Assembly (NCBI GenBank): GCA_028551475.1
Contig: CM052362.1
Span: 19,760,021-19,824,020 of the forward strand
Reading direction: 5' to 3'
Length of the DNA: 64,000 bases
Source: Casuarina equisetifolia
Taxonomy: Eukaryota > Streptophyta > Magnoliopsida > Fagales > Casuarinaceae
Part shown: piece by piece, positions 23,901 through 35,200 of the stretch
Layout of the letters: each line of letters starts with the position of its first letter
Position numbering within the stretch: position 1 is the first letter of the stretch
The notes under the pieces: generated by a model
What the model saw: the letters and a program-made list of their open reading frames with translations, nothing else
Database searches by the model: none
Told to the model about the DNA's origin: nothing
Translations under genes and position numbers: made by a program

Positions 23901-25777
23901 AATTTTAGAAATATGGGATTTATGAATTACTCGTATATCTTTTGGTGATTCCAAGCATAACTTATTTTTTTATGTATCCCTCGAGTTATAAATCCTCTTT
24001 CCTTGTCCTTTCTTTTGTCTATTAGATTTAACAATGTTTGTTTTATTAGTTAGAATTTTAATTTTCTTTTCCTGTCAATTATTTAGTTACCCAATTCATA
24101 GATGGAGTCAACAAGTGCCTAGTTTAATGGTGAGCAAACACTGCTTGGGATCTTATGGTCCCAAGTTCAACACCCTGATTGTGCCTGAGTTTAAGATAAG
24201 AAATTAAAAAAAAAAAAAAAATCTGTGGGTGGAATTTGAACAGACAGTGTGGGGAATAACCATATGAGGAATTATCCAATTTATTCCCCTCTCCCCCATT
24301 TTGTCTCAGAAGTTACATTGATAGTGCTTTATATGCCATCAAAATTGACTTACGTACATAATTCACTGAGCAAAATTATATGTTAAATCTGTGAATGGAT
24401 GTATTTCAATGTCTGTGTGTGTTTGTTCATGTGAACATTCACATCATCTTAAGTCATGACAAACTGCTTTATGCTGAAAGTGAAGTAAATGAACTAATTC
24501 GTGCATCACAGTGAAGTAAATGCAAGCTTATTAAACTTTTGTTCCTTTGATTGGCCGGGGCCAGGTGGGCATATCAATTCAAAAGTTGAGTTATCTGGCT
24601 TACAGATTTGTTAGCTGAACACTTTTTTCTGTATACTTTCAAATCTTAAAATAGAAAGCTTACTTCTGCAAGTTCCTTTGAAGTGCATGTTCTTATAGCT
24701 TTTGTAACAGGTTGGGTTAATCGATTTGCCAATGCTGGTGATGCTGCCATGGAAGTTGCTGGAAATACTGCTGTACGGGTGAGAAACTGTTCTTTAATAT
24801 GGAACCATCAAAATATGTTGGAATTATATCTCTTCCTTTGCAGTTGTTTTTAATATTGAGGGTTCTTTTAAATTGCTATATGTTCTTCATAATCACAGAT
24901 ATCATCTATGATTTATGCAGACAAGCTATTTAGGGCATGACTTATTTAGCTTAGATTTCTGTGGGCCTATCATGTATGTGCTTGTTACCATATTCAAGTG
25001 TTGCACTAACATTTACTTACCTCTTCCTTCACGAGGTTGTTGTAACTTATTCTTTATTTTCTTTTTTGAAAAAGAAAATGGCCAATAGGACATTTTATGC
25101 TCCATTATGCTCCACGTGAAAGCATAAAATACATGATACTTTGTTGCAAAAAATGTAGCAGATATTTCATTGTAAATGCACTTAATCTAGAATTGACTAG
25201 ACGTTCTATTCATGTTTTTGTTGCAGTACTGAACTCTTTTTAGCATGCGCTAATCTTATTGTTTTTGTGGAGGGCTATTAATTGGAAAAGATTTTTGTAA
25301 GAAAATATTTGGGTTTGTTTTTGGTTAAACCTCTTTTTAGCTTGTCTTGGATGAATTAAGCATTCTCTACGCAATGGGCTTTTGCCCAAGTGGTAAGTGG
25401 TGGTTGGGTATATCTCTCACGTTTGAGTCTTTGAAGAGGGTGAAGAAGTAATGGAAGAATGTGTTCTGATATTCGTGTTGTGGCTATTACAGTTGAGACA
25501 AGCCAAGACAGAGATAGTAACAGCAAGCAAAGTGGCTTACCGTTTCCTTTTGGGTGTTGCTAACAATACTGCGGGTTCTCCTGAGTCCCCTGGAAATTCG
25601 AACCGAGGCCCTCCGAGGTTTCAAGGTACTTGGTTTAAAAACCTCGTTACAACTGGTGCAAGACCATCTAGTAGCTCAGAAATTGATAATCATGATGAGG
25701 ATAGACATCAGCAGCGACAAGAAGATGCTGAGTCACCTCTCCAACAAAATTCATATCTATCGCGGCATGATGTGTGA
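20935..25777 (+). CDS. PPPDE/DeSI-like thiol peptidase
   Basis: PPPDE-fold cysteine peptidase, the family of DeSI desumoylating isopeptidases; substrate in plants largely unknown. Four exons: 20935-21069, 22063-22324, 24711-24778 and 25493-25777, giving 249 residues. The catalytic pair is visible: His41 in GGIFHSAIQVYG and Cys115 in LLSKNCNHFCDEFC. The next block GVPKLPGWVNRFANAG is also family-typical. The last exon encodes a hydrophilic, Ser/Gln/Asp-rich tail ending SRHDV, not needed for the fold. Intron 2 is 2.4 kb and carries SINE-like insertions, as does intron 3. Arabidopsis counterparts recalled are At4g25660/At4g25680, which also lie next to the uORF-bearing small-protein genes, as here. 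Cytosolic or nuclear location is inferred from the lack of a signal peptide. Confidence 0.93.
24112..24222 (+). mobile_element. Possible tRNA-derived SINE in intron 2 of the PPPDE gene
   Basis: A TGGTGAGC stretch (A-box-like) is followed about 45 bases later by CCCAAGTTCAACACCC (B-box-like), and the unit ends in a run of about 16 A. This is the layout of a tRNA-derived SINE with its poly(A) tail. No clear target-site duplication was seen. Confidence 0.35.
25375..25440 (+). mobile_element. Possible SINE fragment in intron 3 of the PPPDE gene
   Basis: GCCCAAGTGGTAAGTGG followed by CACGTTTGAGTCT resembles the A and B boxes of a tRNA-derived SINE. There is no poly(A) tail and no visible duplication, so the call is weak. 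Confidence 0.25.
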
Positions 25778-27429
25778 GGTCTGTTTCCCCAAAGCATCTC
25801 TGTGTTTACCACCTGGAACCATGCAAGGGCCATTGACATATCATTCATTGTCTCTATCAATGTAAAATTAGCATTTGTTGATCAACTAAAGTCTTCTCAT
25901 TGATGCTCTTCAAAGAACAAAAACACATTTAGAAGATTTATCCACCACATAGCGTCCCTTTTTTCTTTTTTTCTATCAATGTTATGCCTACCATGGATCT
26001 CCCCGCACTTACTAAGCTTGGTGCCTGGTGGAAGCTTCTCTGGGTACGCATGCTTTTGTTAGTTTGCAAGTAGAGGTAGACCTATGATGCGAAATTATAA
26101 TTCTTTACTCCTATATGCTTTCATGGCTTGCGTATGGCCTTTGTTGAAGTCTTTTACCCTAGACAGTCCCAGCGCGCGGGCATTGAAGTAGGAGTGATGG
26201 GGTCATCCCGTTGTCATTGTTCTGTCATGTACTACTGTGGCTGATCAGCACGAGTTGTGGCTAATGAAGTCTTGATTTGTAGTGTTTGGGAACCGATGGC
26301 TGTTTGTGGCCAGTGAAAAAGAAATTCTTCATGCAGTTTTTTTGAGAAAAGTTCTTGAATGTGCACTTAAAAGAGGATAGCGTCCCCAGGCAGAGATTGA
26401 AAATAAATTCAGCCGACAGGTTCGTAGAATTTCCAACAGCATTCTCTGAAGGTGCTTGAGATGTCCATTACCCGCTGGGCTTCCTCCAAATGCAGTGTAG
26501 TCCATGTGGCAGGCTGAATCCCTCAACGTATAGAGGGGAATTGAATTCGGAAAGAACAAGATGGAATTGCCTTCATGTTCTAGTCGAAGACAGTCAAAGC
26601 TAGTGAGGTCTTCTGACAAAGAAGTGGGTTAATAATATTCACAGGAAGATTTTAGTGCAACTTGCACAAGCATGGCTTATGAAAGCTGAAAAAAGGCAAG
26701 AGAAAAACTTTTTCTTGCTACAACCGCAATCCCGTAAATTATCCCAACCCAAGGTTGCGCTTATGCATAGAACAGATCCCGTGACAGTGAGGGCCATGTG
26801 GATAAAGCATCTCAGCTTGTACAAATCCACTTCAACAAATCATTCCACTACGAATCCCTATACAATTGGACTTTTTTATTCCTTCTCTTTTCCCAAGCTT
26901 GGCAGCCACGGCACTTAATAATATCAAATTCAATGCCGAGCAAAGGTCACTTCTCGTGGCTTTGTGGGATGATAATTCTTTCCAATAGAATAATGACTAG
27001 CATTCATAATAACTATCGCCCATTCTCAAAATCAAAGGAAATTAAAAGAGAAGTTTTGGCGCACCATTAATATATCTAATAATTGATATAAAGTTTAGAA
27101 GAAAAATATAAAAGAATTGAAGACCGACGAAAACGAAGGACGGTGCAACTGTGTTACTTCAATACAATAAGGGAATTAGTCCACTACGACAAAGATAATG
27201 GGTCCATACTGTCTGAGTGTTTTTTGACAACTCGACAAAACTAGCAGCTCTAGAAAACGATGACAGCAGAACCTAATAGAGACTGACTCTGCACCATTAT
27301 TCACCATGGAGGAAGCAAAACGCGCATCCGACGTAACCGAGGACGCAATCCATGCAAATATATACATAACATTATTAAGTTAAACAATCAAGACTCCTGC
27401 AAGTAATGACATGGCTTAAACAGACAACT
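25778..27429. other. Intergenic between convergent PPPDE and uORF-bearing genes
   Basis: Must hold both 3' UTRs. A minus-strand open frame at 26329-26619 looks partly protein-like but matches no family I recognise and lacks a clear gene context. Nothing else supported. Confidence 0.4.
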
Positions 27430-28071
27430 CTACCCTCTTAACATTCCGTTCAGGACCATTGTGCCTTCATCAGCATCCTCTGCTATCTGGAGAGATGAAA
27501 CTGCTTGTGCAGCAATTAAATCAGCAGAGAATCCAGTAGTTCCCCACCCTACTTCCTCAAAATAGGAGGCAGGAAGATCCCTTGCAAAAGCTCCAGAAGG
27601 CAAAGACCAGTCACCGCTCTCCAAGCCGCCCCAATCATATCCAGCCCTATAAGCACCGGAAACCCATCCGATACCATCAAGTGAGTGCTTGGCAGAGTCC
27701 TGATAAGGAAAGCCCGATCTACTCCCTCTCACGAAGAGGTCAATGTTGTGAGGGCAATCCCAATGGTTGAATTTCTCATCTTTGTTTAGAACAACCTTAC
27801 ATGAATCATCCGAGTCTTCACCAAGTAATACATGCAGAGCAACAGCCTCAGCTATTGCAGCACCCTCTTCATCAAGTCTCTGTTGTTCTTCTTTCTTTTT
27901 CTGTTTCTTTTTTTCGAGTTCAGAAATGATGGCTGCAGAGGTAGCAAGGGCTTTCTCCAGGCGCCTCTTTTTCTTCTCAGCCTGTTTCATACGATCAACG
28001 TCATCCTTCACCTGCTTCTTTTTCCCTTTTCTCATGACAGATTGCGCTTTATTACATCCCATGCTCTCCAT
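27430..28071 (-). CDS. Small Lys/Glu-rich coiled-coil protein (At4g25670/At5g52550-like)
   Basis: Single coding exon of 213 residues, start at ATG 28071 (MESMGCNKAQ). Residues about 15-75 are strongly basic and heptad-like (MRKGKKKQVKD, KQAEKKKRRLEKAL, ELEKKKQKKKEEQQRL), predicting a coiled coil. Next comes a conserved-looking helix EGAAIAEAVALHVLLGEDSDD, and then an aromatic Gly-rich C-terminal half. No enzymatic motif. I recall the Arabidopsis homologues At4g25670, At4g25690 and At5g52550, loosely annotated as NST1-like stress response proteins; function not established. The leader is split by an intron (about 28484-29559) and carries an upstream ORF at 28241-28399, so translation is probably controlled from the leader. 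Neighbours (PPPDE peptidase, carotene hydroxylase) fit the Arabidopsis loci. Confidence 0.82.
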   Translation of the reverse strand: MESMGCNKAQSVMRKGKKKQVKDDVDRMKQAEKKKRRLEKALATSAAIISELEKKKQKKKEEQQRLDEEGAAIAEAVALHVLLGEDSDDSCKVVLNKDEKFNHWDCPHNIDLFVRGSRSGFPYQDSAKHSLDGIGWVSGAYRAGYDWGGLESGDWSLPSGAFARDLPASYFEEVGWGTTGFSADLIAAQAVSSLQIAEDADEGTMVLNGMLRG

Positions 28072-28240
28072 TAAAACTACCAACCTAATCAATTCCTTGG
28101 ATCCACCACTACTCAAGTAAATCCCTCAAAATCTATACATTTCCCTATTAACTATTCTTTCACTTCTCCTTTGCTGTAATACCAGTAAAATCTAATAGAA
28201 CGCGGTATAGAGAGCTAATATAATTCGACAACCCCGATAA

Positions 28241-28399
28241 CTACACCCACTCAGGTATGTAGGAGTACCTCATTTTACGAACAATACAATCCCAAACAGA
28301 AACAACAGGAGACAAGAGAAGAGCAGAGTTATAAGCACTGAGCGATCCATCCCTTGGCACCATTCTTCCTAATTTCCCACAACCCTTGCATTTACCCAT
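28241..28399 (-). CDS. Conserved upstream ORF (CPuORF12-14 type) in the leader
   Basis: 52-codon ATG-to-TAG frame lying in the 5' leader exon of the small coiled-coil protein gene, ending 169 bases before its ATG. The peptide starts MGKCKGCGKLGRMVPRDG, with a CxxC pair, and ends VRKMRYSYIPEWV; the last third is hydrophobic and aromatic. I recall that the Arabidopsis homologues of the main gene are annotated with conserved peptide uORFs (At4g25672, At4g25692, At5g52552). Such peptides often stall or divert ribosomes. The exon begins at a TTGCAG acceptor at 28484, so the uORF is complete within one exon. Peptide-dependent repression here is inference. Confidence 0.75.
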   Translation of the reverse strand: MGKCKGCGKLGRMVPRDGSLSAYNSALLLSPVVSVWDCIVRKMRYSYIPEWV

Positions 28400-28483
28400 G
28401 CTTTGCACCCAGAGAGCAAAACCGGTAAAATCTTTTAAAGCAACAGTTACAGTATGGTACAAACAGCTCACATGCCTTCCCCG

Positions 28484-29660
28484 CTGCAATTGAAATGAAA
28501 ACTAGCTTGTCAGATTGAGCGAGCAAAATCAATTGTGTTCATAGAAACGTGTGCATAACAACTGTGAGACTACTCTAATCACAGTTTGTCGACACAAACA
28601 GCAATAAAAAACAAAATATTAGGTTAGACCATTGAAACTACCTAAAGGAGGTAAAATGCACATGAAATGGTTAATATGATAGTCCACCAACTTGCTGCAG
28701 ACCGCATAAGAAATCCAAAAGCAAATTGAGAAGTGTGATCACATGCAACTCCAACTGCACATTGGTGATCCAAATTAGCAATCTCTGAAACAATACAACA
28801 TGCATGCCAAAAATAAAAAGAATGAAACTAGCATATCAAATGTAAAAGGGTGGAAGAACTGACAAAAATGTCTATAGTAACAAGGTACATGTGCAAATCT
28901 AATCCAGAGATGCGTGCACTCAATTAGAACTACCAAAGCTAGTACATGATTCCTACACCCACAACCGTCCTTATCCCAGAATTCCTAACTGAAATGAAGA
29001 AACAGAGTGAGCCACTAGAAACTAAGGCATGACCTACCATAATCATCTTCTACATTACAACACATCATCTCAATTCTCATTAAAAGTGCCTTTATGATAC
29101 CCAACATTAACTGAAAACCCCAATGCTCCATCCAGTTCTTTGAATATTCTTGGAAAAAGGAAACTAAATTTGCAATTCATCCTGATTCTTTCAGAAACCC
29201 AAATAAAACATAGCTAATTATATTTTGATGTAAAAGTTCTTCAGCTATTTACTGAATACAAAGGGTAATTCACTAGAACCCTGAACATCACAAATTAATC
29301 TTCCAGATCACTGAATTATAATCGGTAGTTCAGTACAAGCCCATAGCTGCAATCCCGTGATCTACTCGATCCAGGTAGGAACACATCTAATTCCAACGAA
29401 ATAAACCACTTCAACACAAAACTTAGAATCAGATCCAAAAAGCCACGTATCCAAAACACAAAAATATAAAGCAGAAGGCAATAGTCAAATCCAAATCACA
29501 AATGCAAATAAGGTAATACCAAACGCAATTATCAAAAAAAAGAACCAACCAGTAGAAACCTGGTTTGAATGGCAGGGAAAGAGAAGTGGAGCGAAAGCTT
29601 TCTAGGTTGCAATAGGTAGTAGCGAAGAAGGAAGAGAGTTTAGGGTTTGGAATTTGGAGA
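28484..29660 (-). other. Leader intron and non-coding first exon of the uORF gene
   Basis: A non-coding exon of about 100 bases (about 29560-29660) ends at ACCAG|GTTTCTAC. The acceptor TTGCAG|CGGGG lies at 28484. The 1.07-kb intron contains no recognised gene. A leader intron of this size commonly enhances expression. Confidence 0.55.
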
Positions 29661-30138
29661 GTTCCGATCCAGAGAAACGTGGTTGGGCAAGGAAAGAAAG
29701 GGAAAAGCTTTGATAGAGAGTGAGAGAGATAATATAACCGACCACATGGTAGAGATGAAGGGTAATCGTAACGACAACGAATAAGGAGAAAACACGTGGT
29801 TCAACGTGGGGCCAGCTTGATGGAAAGGGCAATGTAACTCCGCAAAATTTGACTTTTCTTGGTGCTGACAAAAATGGGGAACATCTGTGCGTCACCGCGT
29901 CCACCTTGACACGTAACTGGATCAGAGTTGTCATCTCCAAACGGTGTCCGTTCGATTAAATTACCTTTCTTTAATTGGACGTTGTGATCTTGGCCTTTTC
30001 CAGGTAAGTGAAAAAAAAAAAGAAAAGAAAGAAAGACCTGCGCCTCTTAATCTGAACCATTGAAAATCGGATGTCATTTTGCTCCGACGATGGTCTTCTC
30101 CCCTAAAACCCTCACTCTCTGATTCACTTCACGGAGCA
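29661..30138. promoter_or_regulatory. Shared divergent promoter: uORF gene (-) and MinD (+)
   Basis: Less than 480 bases separate the leader of the minus-strand uORF gene from the MinD start. A CACGTG G-box core is present near 29793. Two tiny out-of-frame upstream ORFs precede MinD (ATG at 30071 and 30090, closing at 30106 and 30122). Confidence 0.5.
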
Positions 30139-31128
30139 ATGCTCCCTTTCTACCACCACCACCATCACCACCGCCTCCTCCTCCCCCCCACCAGGCCCCC
30201 ATGTCTCTTCCACTTCTCCACCTCATTCTCCAAGGGGTTTAAACCCCCGAGAAGTCCCACCCATAAAACGCAGGCCCTTCTCCAATACAATAGAAAGCCT
30301 CAGCTGGCCGGTGACACCCCGCGCGTCGTCGTTATAACCTCCGGAAAGGGTGGCGTGGGTAAGACGACCACCACCGCCAACGTGGGCCTCTCCCTCGCCC
30401 GTCTTGGTTTCTCTGTCGTCGCCATCGACGCCGACGTGGGCCTCCGCAATCTGGACCTCCTCCTGGGCCTCGAGAACCGCGTGAACTACACCGTCGTCGA
30501 GGTACTCAACGGCGATTGCCGCCTCGACCAGGCCCTCGTTCGCGACAAGCGCTGGTCCAACTTCGAACTCCTCTGCATCTCCAAGCCCCGCTCCAAACTC
30601 CCCATTGGGTTCGGCGGAAAGGCTCTCGTTTGGGTCGTCGACGCCTTGAAAGCTCGCCAAGAGGGATCCCCGGATTTCATTATCATCGACTGTCCTGCTG
30701 GAATCGATGCGGGCTTCATCACGGCCATTACTCCGGCCAATGAGGCGGTCCTCGTGACCACCCCAGACATAACGAGCTTGCGAGACGCCGATAGGGTCAC
30801 GGGTTTGTTGGAATGTGACGGAATAAGAGACATCAAGATGATCGTCAACCGGGTCCGAACTGATATGATCAAAGGCGAGGACATGATGTCAGTGCTCGAC
30901 GTGCAGGAGATGCTGGGTCTCTCGTTGTTGGGTGTGATTCCGGAGGACTCGGAGGTGATAAGGAGCACCAACAGAGGATACCCTCTTGTGCTGAATAAGC
31001 CACCTACATTGGCGGGGTTGGCTTTCGAGCAGGCTGCTTGGAGGCTTGTCGAGCAGGATAGCATGAAAGCTGTGATGGTCGAGGAGGAGCCTAAGAAGCG
31101 AGGGTTCTTCTCCTTTTTTGGAGGGTGA
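30139..31128 (+). CDS. MIND1: Chloroplast division site-determining ATPase MinD
   Basis: MinD is a membrane-associated ATPase that, with MinE and ARC3, confines the plastid FtsZ ring to mid-plastid. Intronless, 329 residues. The first in-frame ATG is 30139; residues 1 to about 50 are a His/Pro/Ser-rich basic transit peptide. The mature protein has the deviant Walker A SGKGGVGKTTTT at 68-79 (Lys70 and Lys75), the DADVGLRNLDLLLG switch block, and FIIIDCPAGID. The C-terminal helix ends in EEPKKRGFFSFFGG, the amphipathic membrane-targeting tail. From memory, similarity to Arabidopsis MinD1 (At5g24020, ARC11) is near complete beyond the transit peptide. In Arabidopsis it is also next to the CrRLK1L gene At5g24010. 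All key residues are intact. Confidence 0.97.
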   Translation: MLPFYHHHHHHRLLLPPTRPPCLFHFSTSFSKGFKPPRSPTHKTQALLQYNRKPQLAGDTPRVVVITSGKGGVGKTTTTANVGLSLARLGFSVVAIDADVGLRNLDLLLGLENRVNYTVVEVLNGDCRLDQALVRDKRWSNFELLCISKPRSKLPIGFGGKALVWVVDALKARQEGSPDFIIIDCPAGIDAGFITAITPANEAVLVTTPDITSLRDADRVTGLLECDGIRDIKMIVNRVRTDMIKGEDMMSVLDVQEMLGLSLLGVIPEDSEVIRSTNRGYPLVLNKPPTLAGLAFEQAAWRLVEQDSMKAVMVEEEPKKRGFFSFFGG

Positions 31129-32221
31129 AAAATTATACTCCTGCTGGGTTATGCCATATTCGATTGTTTTGCTTGCAATCTTCGGGAGGATGGAATGAAA
31201 TTGAGAATCAGCTGTGTACAGAGTGGTCGGTAAAGTTTGTCTACCTGTTTCTTCATTTTGCTGAATTTAGGTTTGTTGGTCGTGATTGGCTAGATTCCTA
31301 CTGGTATTAGTTTCTAGGAGAGGTATTTATCACTTTTTATCATAATATGCCCAATTGCATTCGGCTTCTTCTGCTCTTTTGTTCTTCTAAGGATGAATTT
31401 TTTGTAATTACTCAAGTGTAACCAAACTGGCTACTTGCTTTGTGAGTGCTGTGAAATTGGAAATCGATTCCCAGTTTAAAATATCATATACAGGGTTGGT
31501 GCGGTTTGATCATATTGCTTGACTTTGATTTGATCAAACTAGTTCGTGGTTGTGTCTATATAGGCGTCGTGTTTCTGTGGCATAGACGAACTGGTTTTAT
31601 TTGTGATCGACCTCAGTGGTTAGGCTACCCAAGTGTTTGTAGCTGCTTGAATCGCGTGGCAGATACTCAACAGTGATTAGGAATTAAAAGCGAGAAAGGC
31701 AAGATATGGGATGCTTCTGATTTGTCAAATTTCTCTAGCATGCAGCAAACCCATTGAATACAAGAAATCCATTTGTTTTTCCTTAAGTTGGGACATGATA
31801 CAACATTCATTGGAAATGCAAATACCTTACATGGTCGGCACTTTGCAGTTGTGCTCTGTCGCAGCTTTCTTCTTCGGTGGGTTCAAAGCCGTCCAATCCA
31901 GAGAAACTCTCACTACCGGTTGGATCATTTGCTGGCCATCAATTTCATCTTTACCACAGAACAGGTGGAGTAACTCGTTGACAGTTCTTTCTTGCTGAAG
32001 GGCAAGAAAGAGAGGACTTTAGTTGGCTGGTTGGTAATAAAGCCAAAAAGAAACTGGCTTTGTGCGATAGATCACCAATGTGTACAACCACACCAGCCGA
32101 ACGTCGTTATCGTGAGCAAGCGTCCAGATCAGCTTCGTGGGAAGTAATATTGGGAATTCTGGGCCATCGAAGTTCTGAATCTTATATCCAATAAATGCAC
32201 AAGCAGCTGCCATATGGAACC
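31129..32221. other. Intergenic: MinD 3' flank and end of the murC relic
   Basis: Convergent gene ends. Short open frames (31711-31998 +) lack any family resemblance. No further feature seen. Confidence 0.4.
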
Positions 32222-35200
32222 TTAAGAGTGTACTCGAAATGCCTCTTGCAATCTGTGGAGCACTTTGGGGCCGACAGTAGTAATGTCACCTGTTTGTTTT
32301 ATCAGCAGGTAGCACGAATTGAGAAGTTTAGTAAGATTAAATTACAATTGGTGAAAGAAAATCAAATGTAATTAAGATAGATTGCCTGCTCCGAGGGTCA
32401 AAACAACAATTTGTCGATGCAGGACATCTGAAGCACTAACTTATCAACTACGTCTTCCTACAAGGCCACAAATGGATCGTCATGGACCATAATCAAAGCT
32501 CATAGGTAAAAAATTAATCTTCTCAATGAAATCCCAATTGGTCTAACCTAGCTGCTTCCTGCAGAACTAAACCTTATGCTCATTCTTTGTAATGAAAACA
32601 TCAAGGCTGGATTTTTGTTTTTAAAAGAATAATTTTTAGCAGGATGATGCTATTTGAATAGTTTTCAAGCTATTTTCAAGACTCGGGAGACAACACAGGC
32701 GACAGACTGAAAATAAGGTTTTTTCTGTATGATTTGGACTATAAAAATTTCTAAGAAACTTAATGGACTCTTTTTTATGCCTTACACCTAACTGTTAAAC
32801 GATCCTGAGCACGACAATTACTCATTCAGCCAAACATAAGGGGACATGCCAACATTCCCACATTATGCACTTGGAAGAAAAACAACCATCAATATTCATA
32901 GTCTCATTTGTGGATTTTGGAAGATGATATATGGGTATTACCAGAGAGGAAATATATTCAGATGGTGGACCAATAATAGAAGCAGCCAAATCCCTGCCAC
33001 TCACATGCCAAACATTCGTTTCTCTAGCAGCATAAACCTGAACAGCAAATCAAACTTTTAGTTCCCAAAGCAACTGTATGGTACAACGATTATGGACTTA
33101 GATGCATGTACCTCTGTAACCACCACTTGATCTGCATCACTGAGTGCAGTAGCAAATCCATCTTTCAATGCTGCTAGACGACTACAAAAGAACAAAAGTG
33201 TATAAAGTTGGTCCTGCAACGTAACATCACTCACATAATTGAATTACTACACTGGAAAGGAGATGCATATCATACCCGTCCCCACTCTGTAATGTAAATA
33301 CCTGTAAGTATGAGGTTGGAATACAACCAAAATAGCCTTAGATGGGAACGTTTGACGTGCAGCTTGAAGAACTGCTCGAATTTCTGTTGGATGGTGCGCA
33401 TAATCATCGTATATATGGCAGCCATAAATTGTACCAATCCTCTCAAAACGCCTAGAAACACCAGTGAAACTTTCCCAAGTGTGAACTCAAATGATCGATT
33501 AACTCATAAAATTGCATTGTGTCACCAGAAAGTGCCATCACTGTGGAAATAACCTGTAGACAACAAGAATTAGGAGAGTTGCAGAATTTATGAGAAACTA
33601 AAAAGACCAAATGACCTAATAAACTGGAAGTAAAGCATAGTAAAATACATCGACCACTACTATATCCAATCTTAATACTAAAATTTCATCAAATAAACAT
33701 AACACTGGCTCATATTAAAAAAGGTTTATTTCTAATGAAGAAAGTTTATCACCGTATATGACTAGAAAGAGATAGAATCTTTTGAACATCAAGCAAAGCA
33801 TAGTAAAATTTTTTCACTCACTGCCAATGAGTTGAGGACATTATAAACTCCTGGAAGCTGTAGACGGATATCTGCCACCAGTTGCTCCCTATGCCACTGC
33901 AGTTGATAAATAATTATTTTAAAATTGATGAAATTTATTACGAAATTTTCACCATTGAAATGACAATCTATAAGATAAAAGAAATGCATGTACTAATTTG
34001 GAGGTGATTTAGGCAGAGCAAATAAATCACAAGTGTATGAAAAAGACAATCTAAACACCGTCAACCATGGCAATAACATATTACCACAATACATAACAGG
34101 ACAGAAGCATAAGGGGACATACAAATGTATTATATTAATGCAACTTGAAGCCCCAGTTGAAGAAAAAAGCTTCTTAAAATCAATAGCCCTATAATTTAGA
34201 TCAAGTACTAGGAAGGGCAATTTGAGTTAGAACTCACTGGCCTTGCCAATTGGGTGACAGATATCAATCATTAAGAATGTTGAATCGCATGCTGGATCTT
34301 GTATCAGAAAATTGGAAATTGCTTTTCCAATGGCCGAATGCAAATGGTGGGGATATATAGTTTAGCTTTTGACAAATGGGATGGCTCTACTGCAGGGGCA
34401 ATTATAGATTACAATTAGTGTTGGAACTTACCAATGTGTAGTCACTACCACCGTGAGGGTTGGAATGAACTGAGGATACGTGCCAATCATTAAGACTTGA
34501 GATTCCATAAGTTGTTATTCTGTAATGATTACCACATGGCTCCAATTCTGGAACTGAGATTACACCACCGGAATCCTCTGATCCTGTTGTTTTTCTTCTG
34601 TGATTTAACAAAGAACGTGCAGCTGGACTGTTGTGTCCCATTCCAGAATTAGAATTTATGAAGGATCATATAAACAGCATTCAGCAACTTCTAATACAGC
34701 ATCGGTGTTAGAAAATAAGAACGTGAACAACAATTTGAGGATCCAGTTGTCTATGGTGTCAGATGGAAATATTTAGTTTATTGTATTGGCCTTGGTAGTA
34801 ACGGGAGCAGATAGCACGTCCTAATCTTTAAAAGAGGGTGATATCCTCCATATTCTTGTTTCTTAATCAATTACTCGAGGAATCAAGAACTTCTAACTAG
34901 AAGCTCAATGTGATGAATAAAAGTGTATTTTGAACGCACCTAAACACTATGAAGCTGTTGTTAGCACTATTTGTGAAATTTTCTTAGCTTAACTGAATAT
35001 ACAAATTGGCTAATGTAAAAGACCTTCCATCAACTTTTACTCCGTGTTACTTTATTCTACAAATCAGTCCCTGAAAGTTAAAATTCTTCGACCGCTCAAT
35101 ATCTTATTTCCCTTTGCTACAGTTCAGATCCATGCATCTTTATGGTTTTGTTCGATTCCAAACCATAACTAGCATAAGTTTGCAATGATGCTACTTTAGT

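Noticed and set aside
26329..26619. Minus-strand frame of 96 codons downstream of the PPPDE gene
   Set aside because: Looks partly protein-like, but no family, splice partners or start context could be supported.
30486..31064. Minus-strand open frame of 192 codons over MinD
   Set aside because: Antisense shadow produced by GC-rich coding sequence; MinD on plus is unambiguous.
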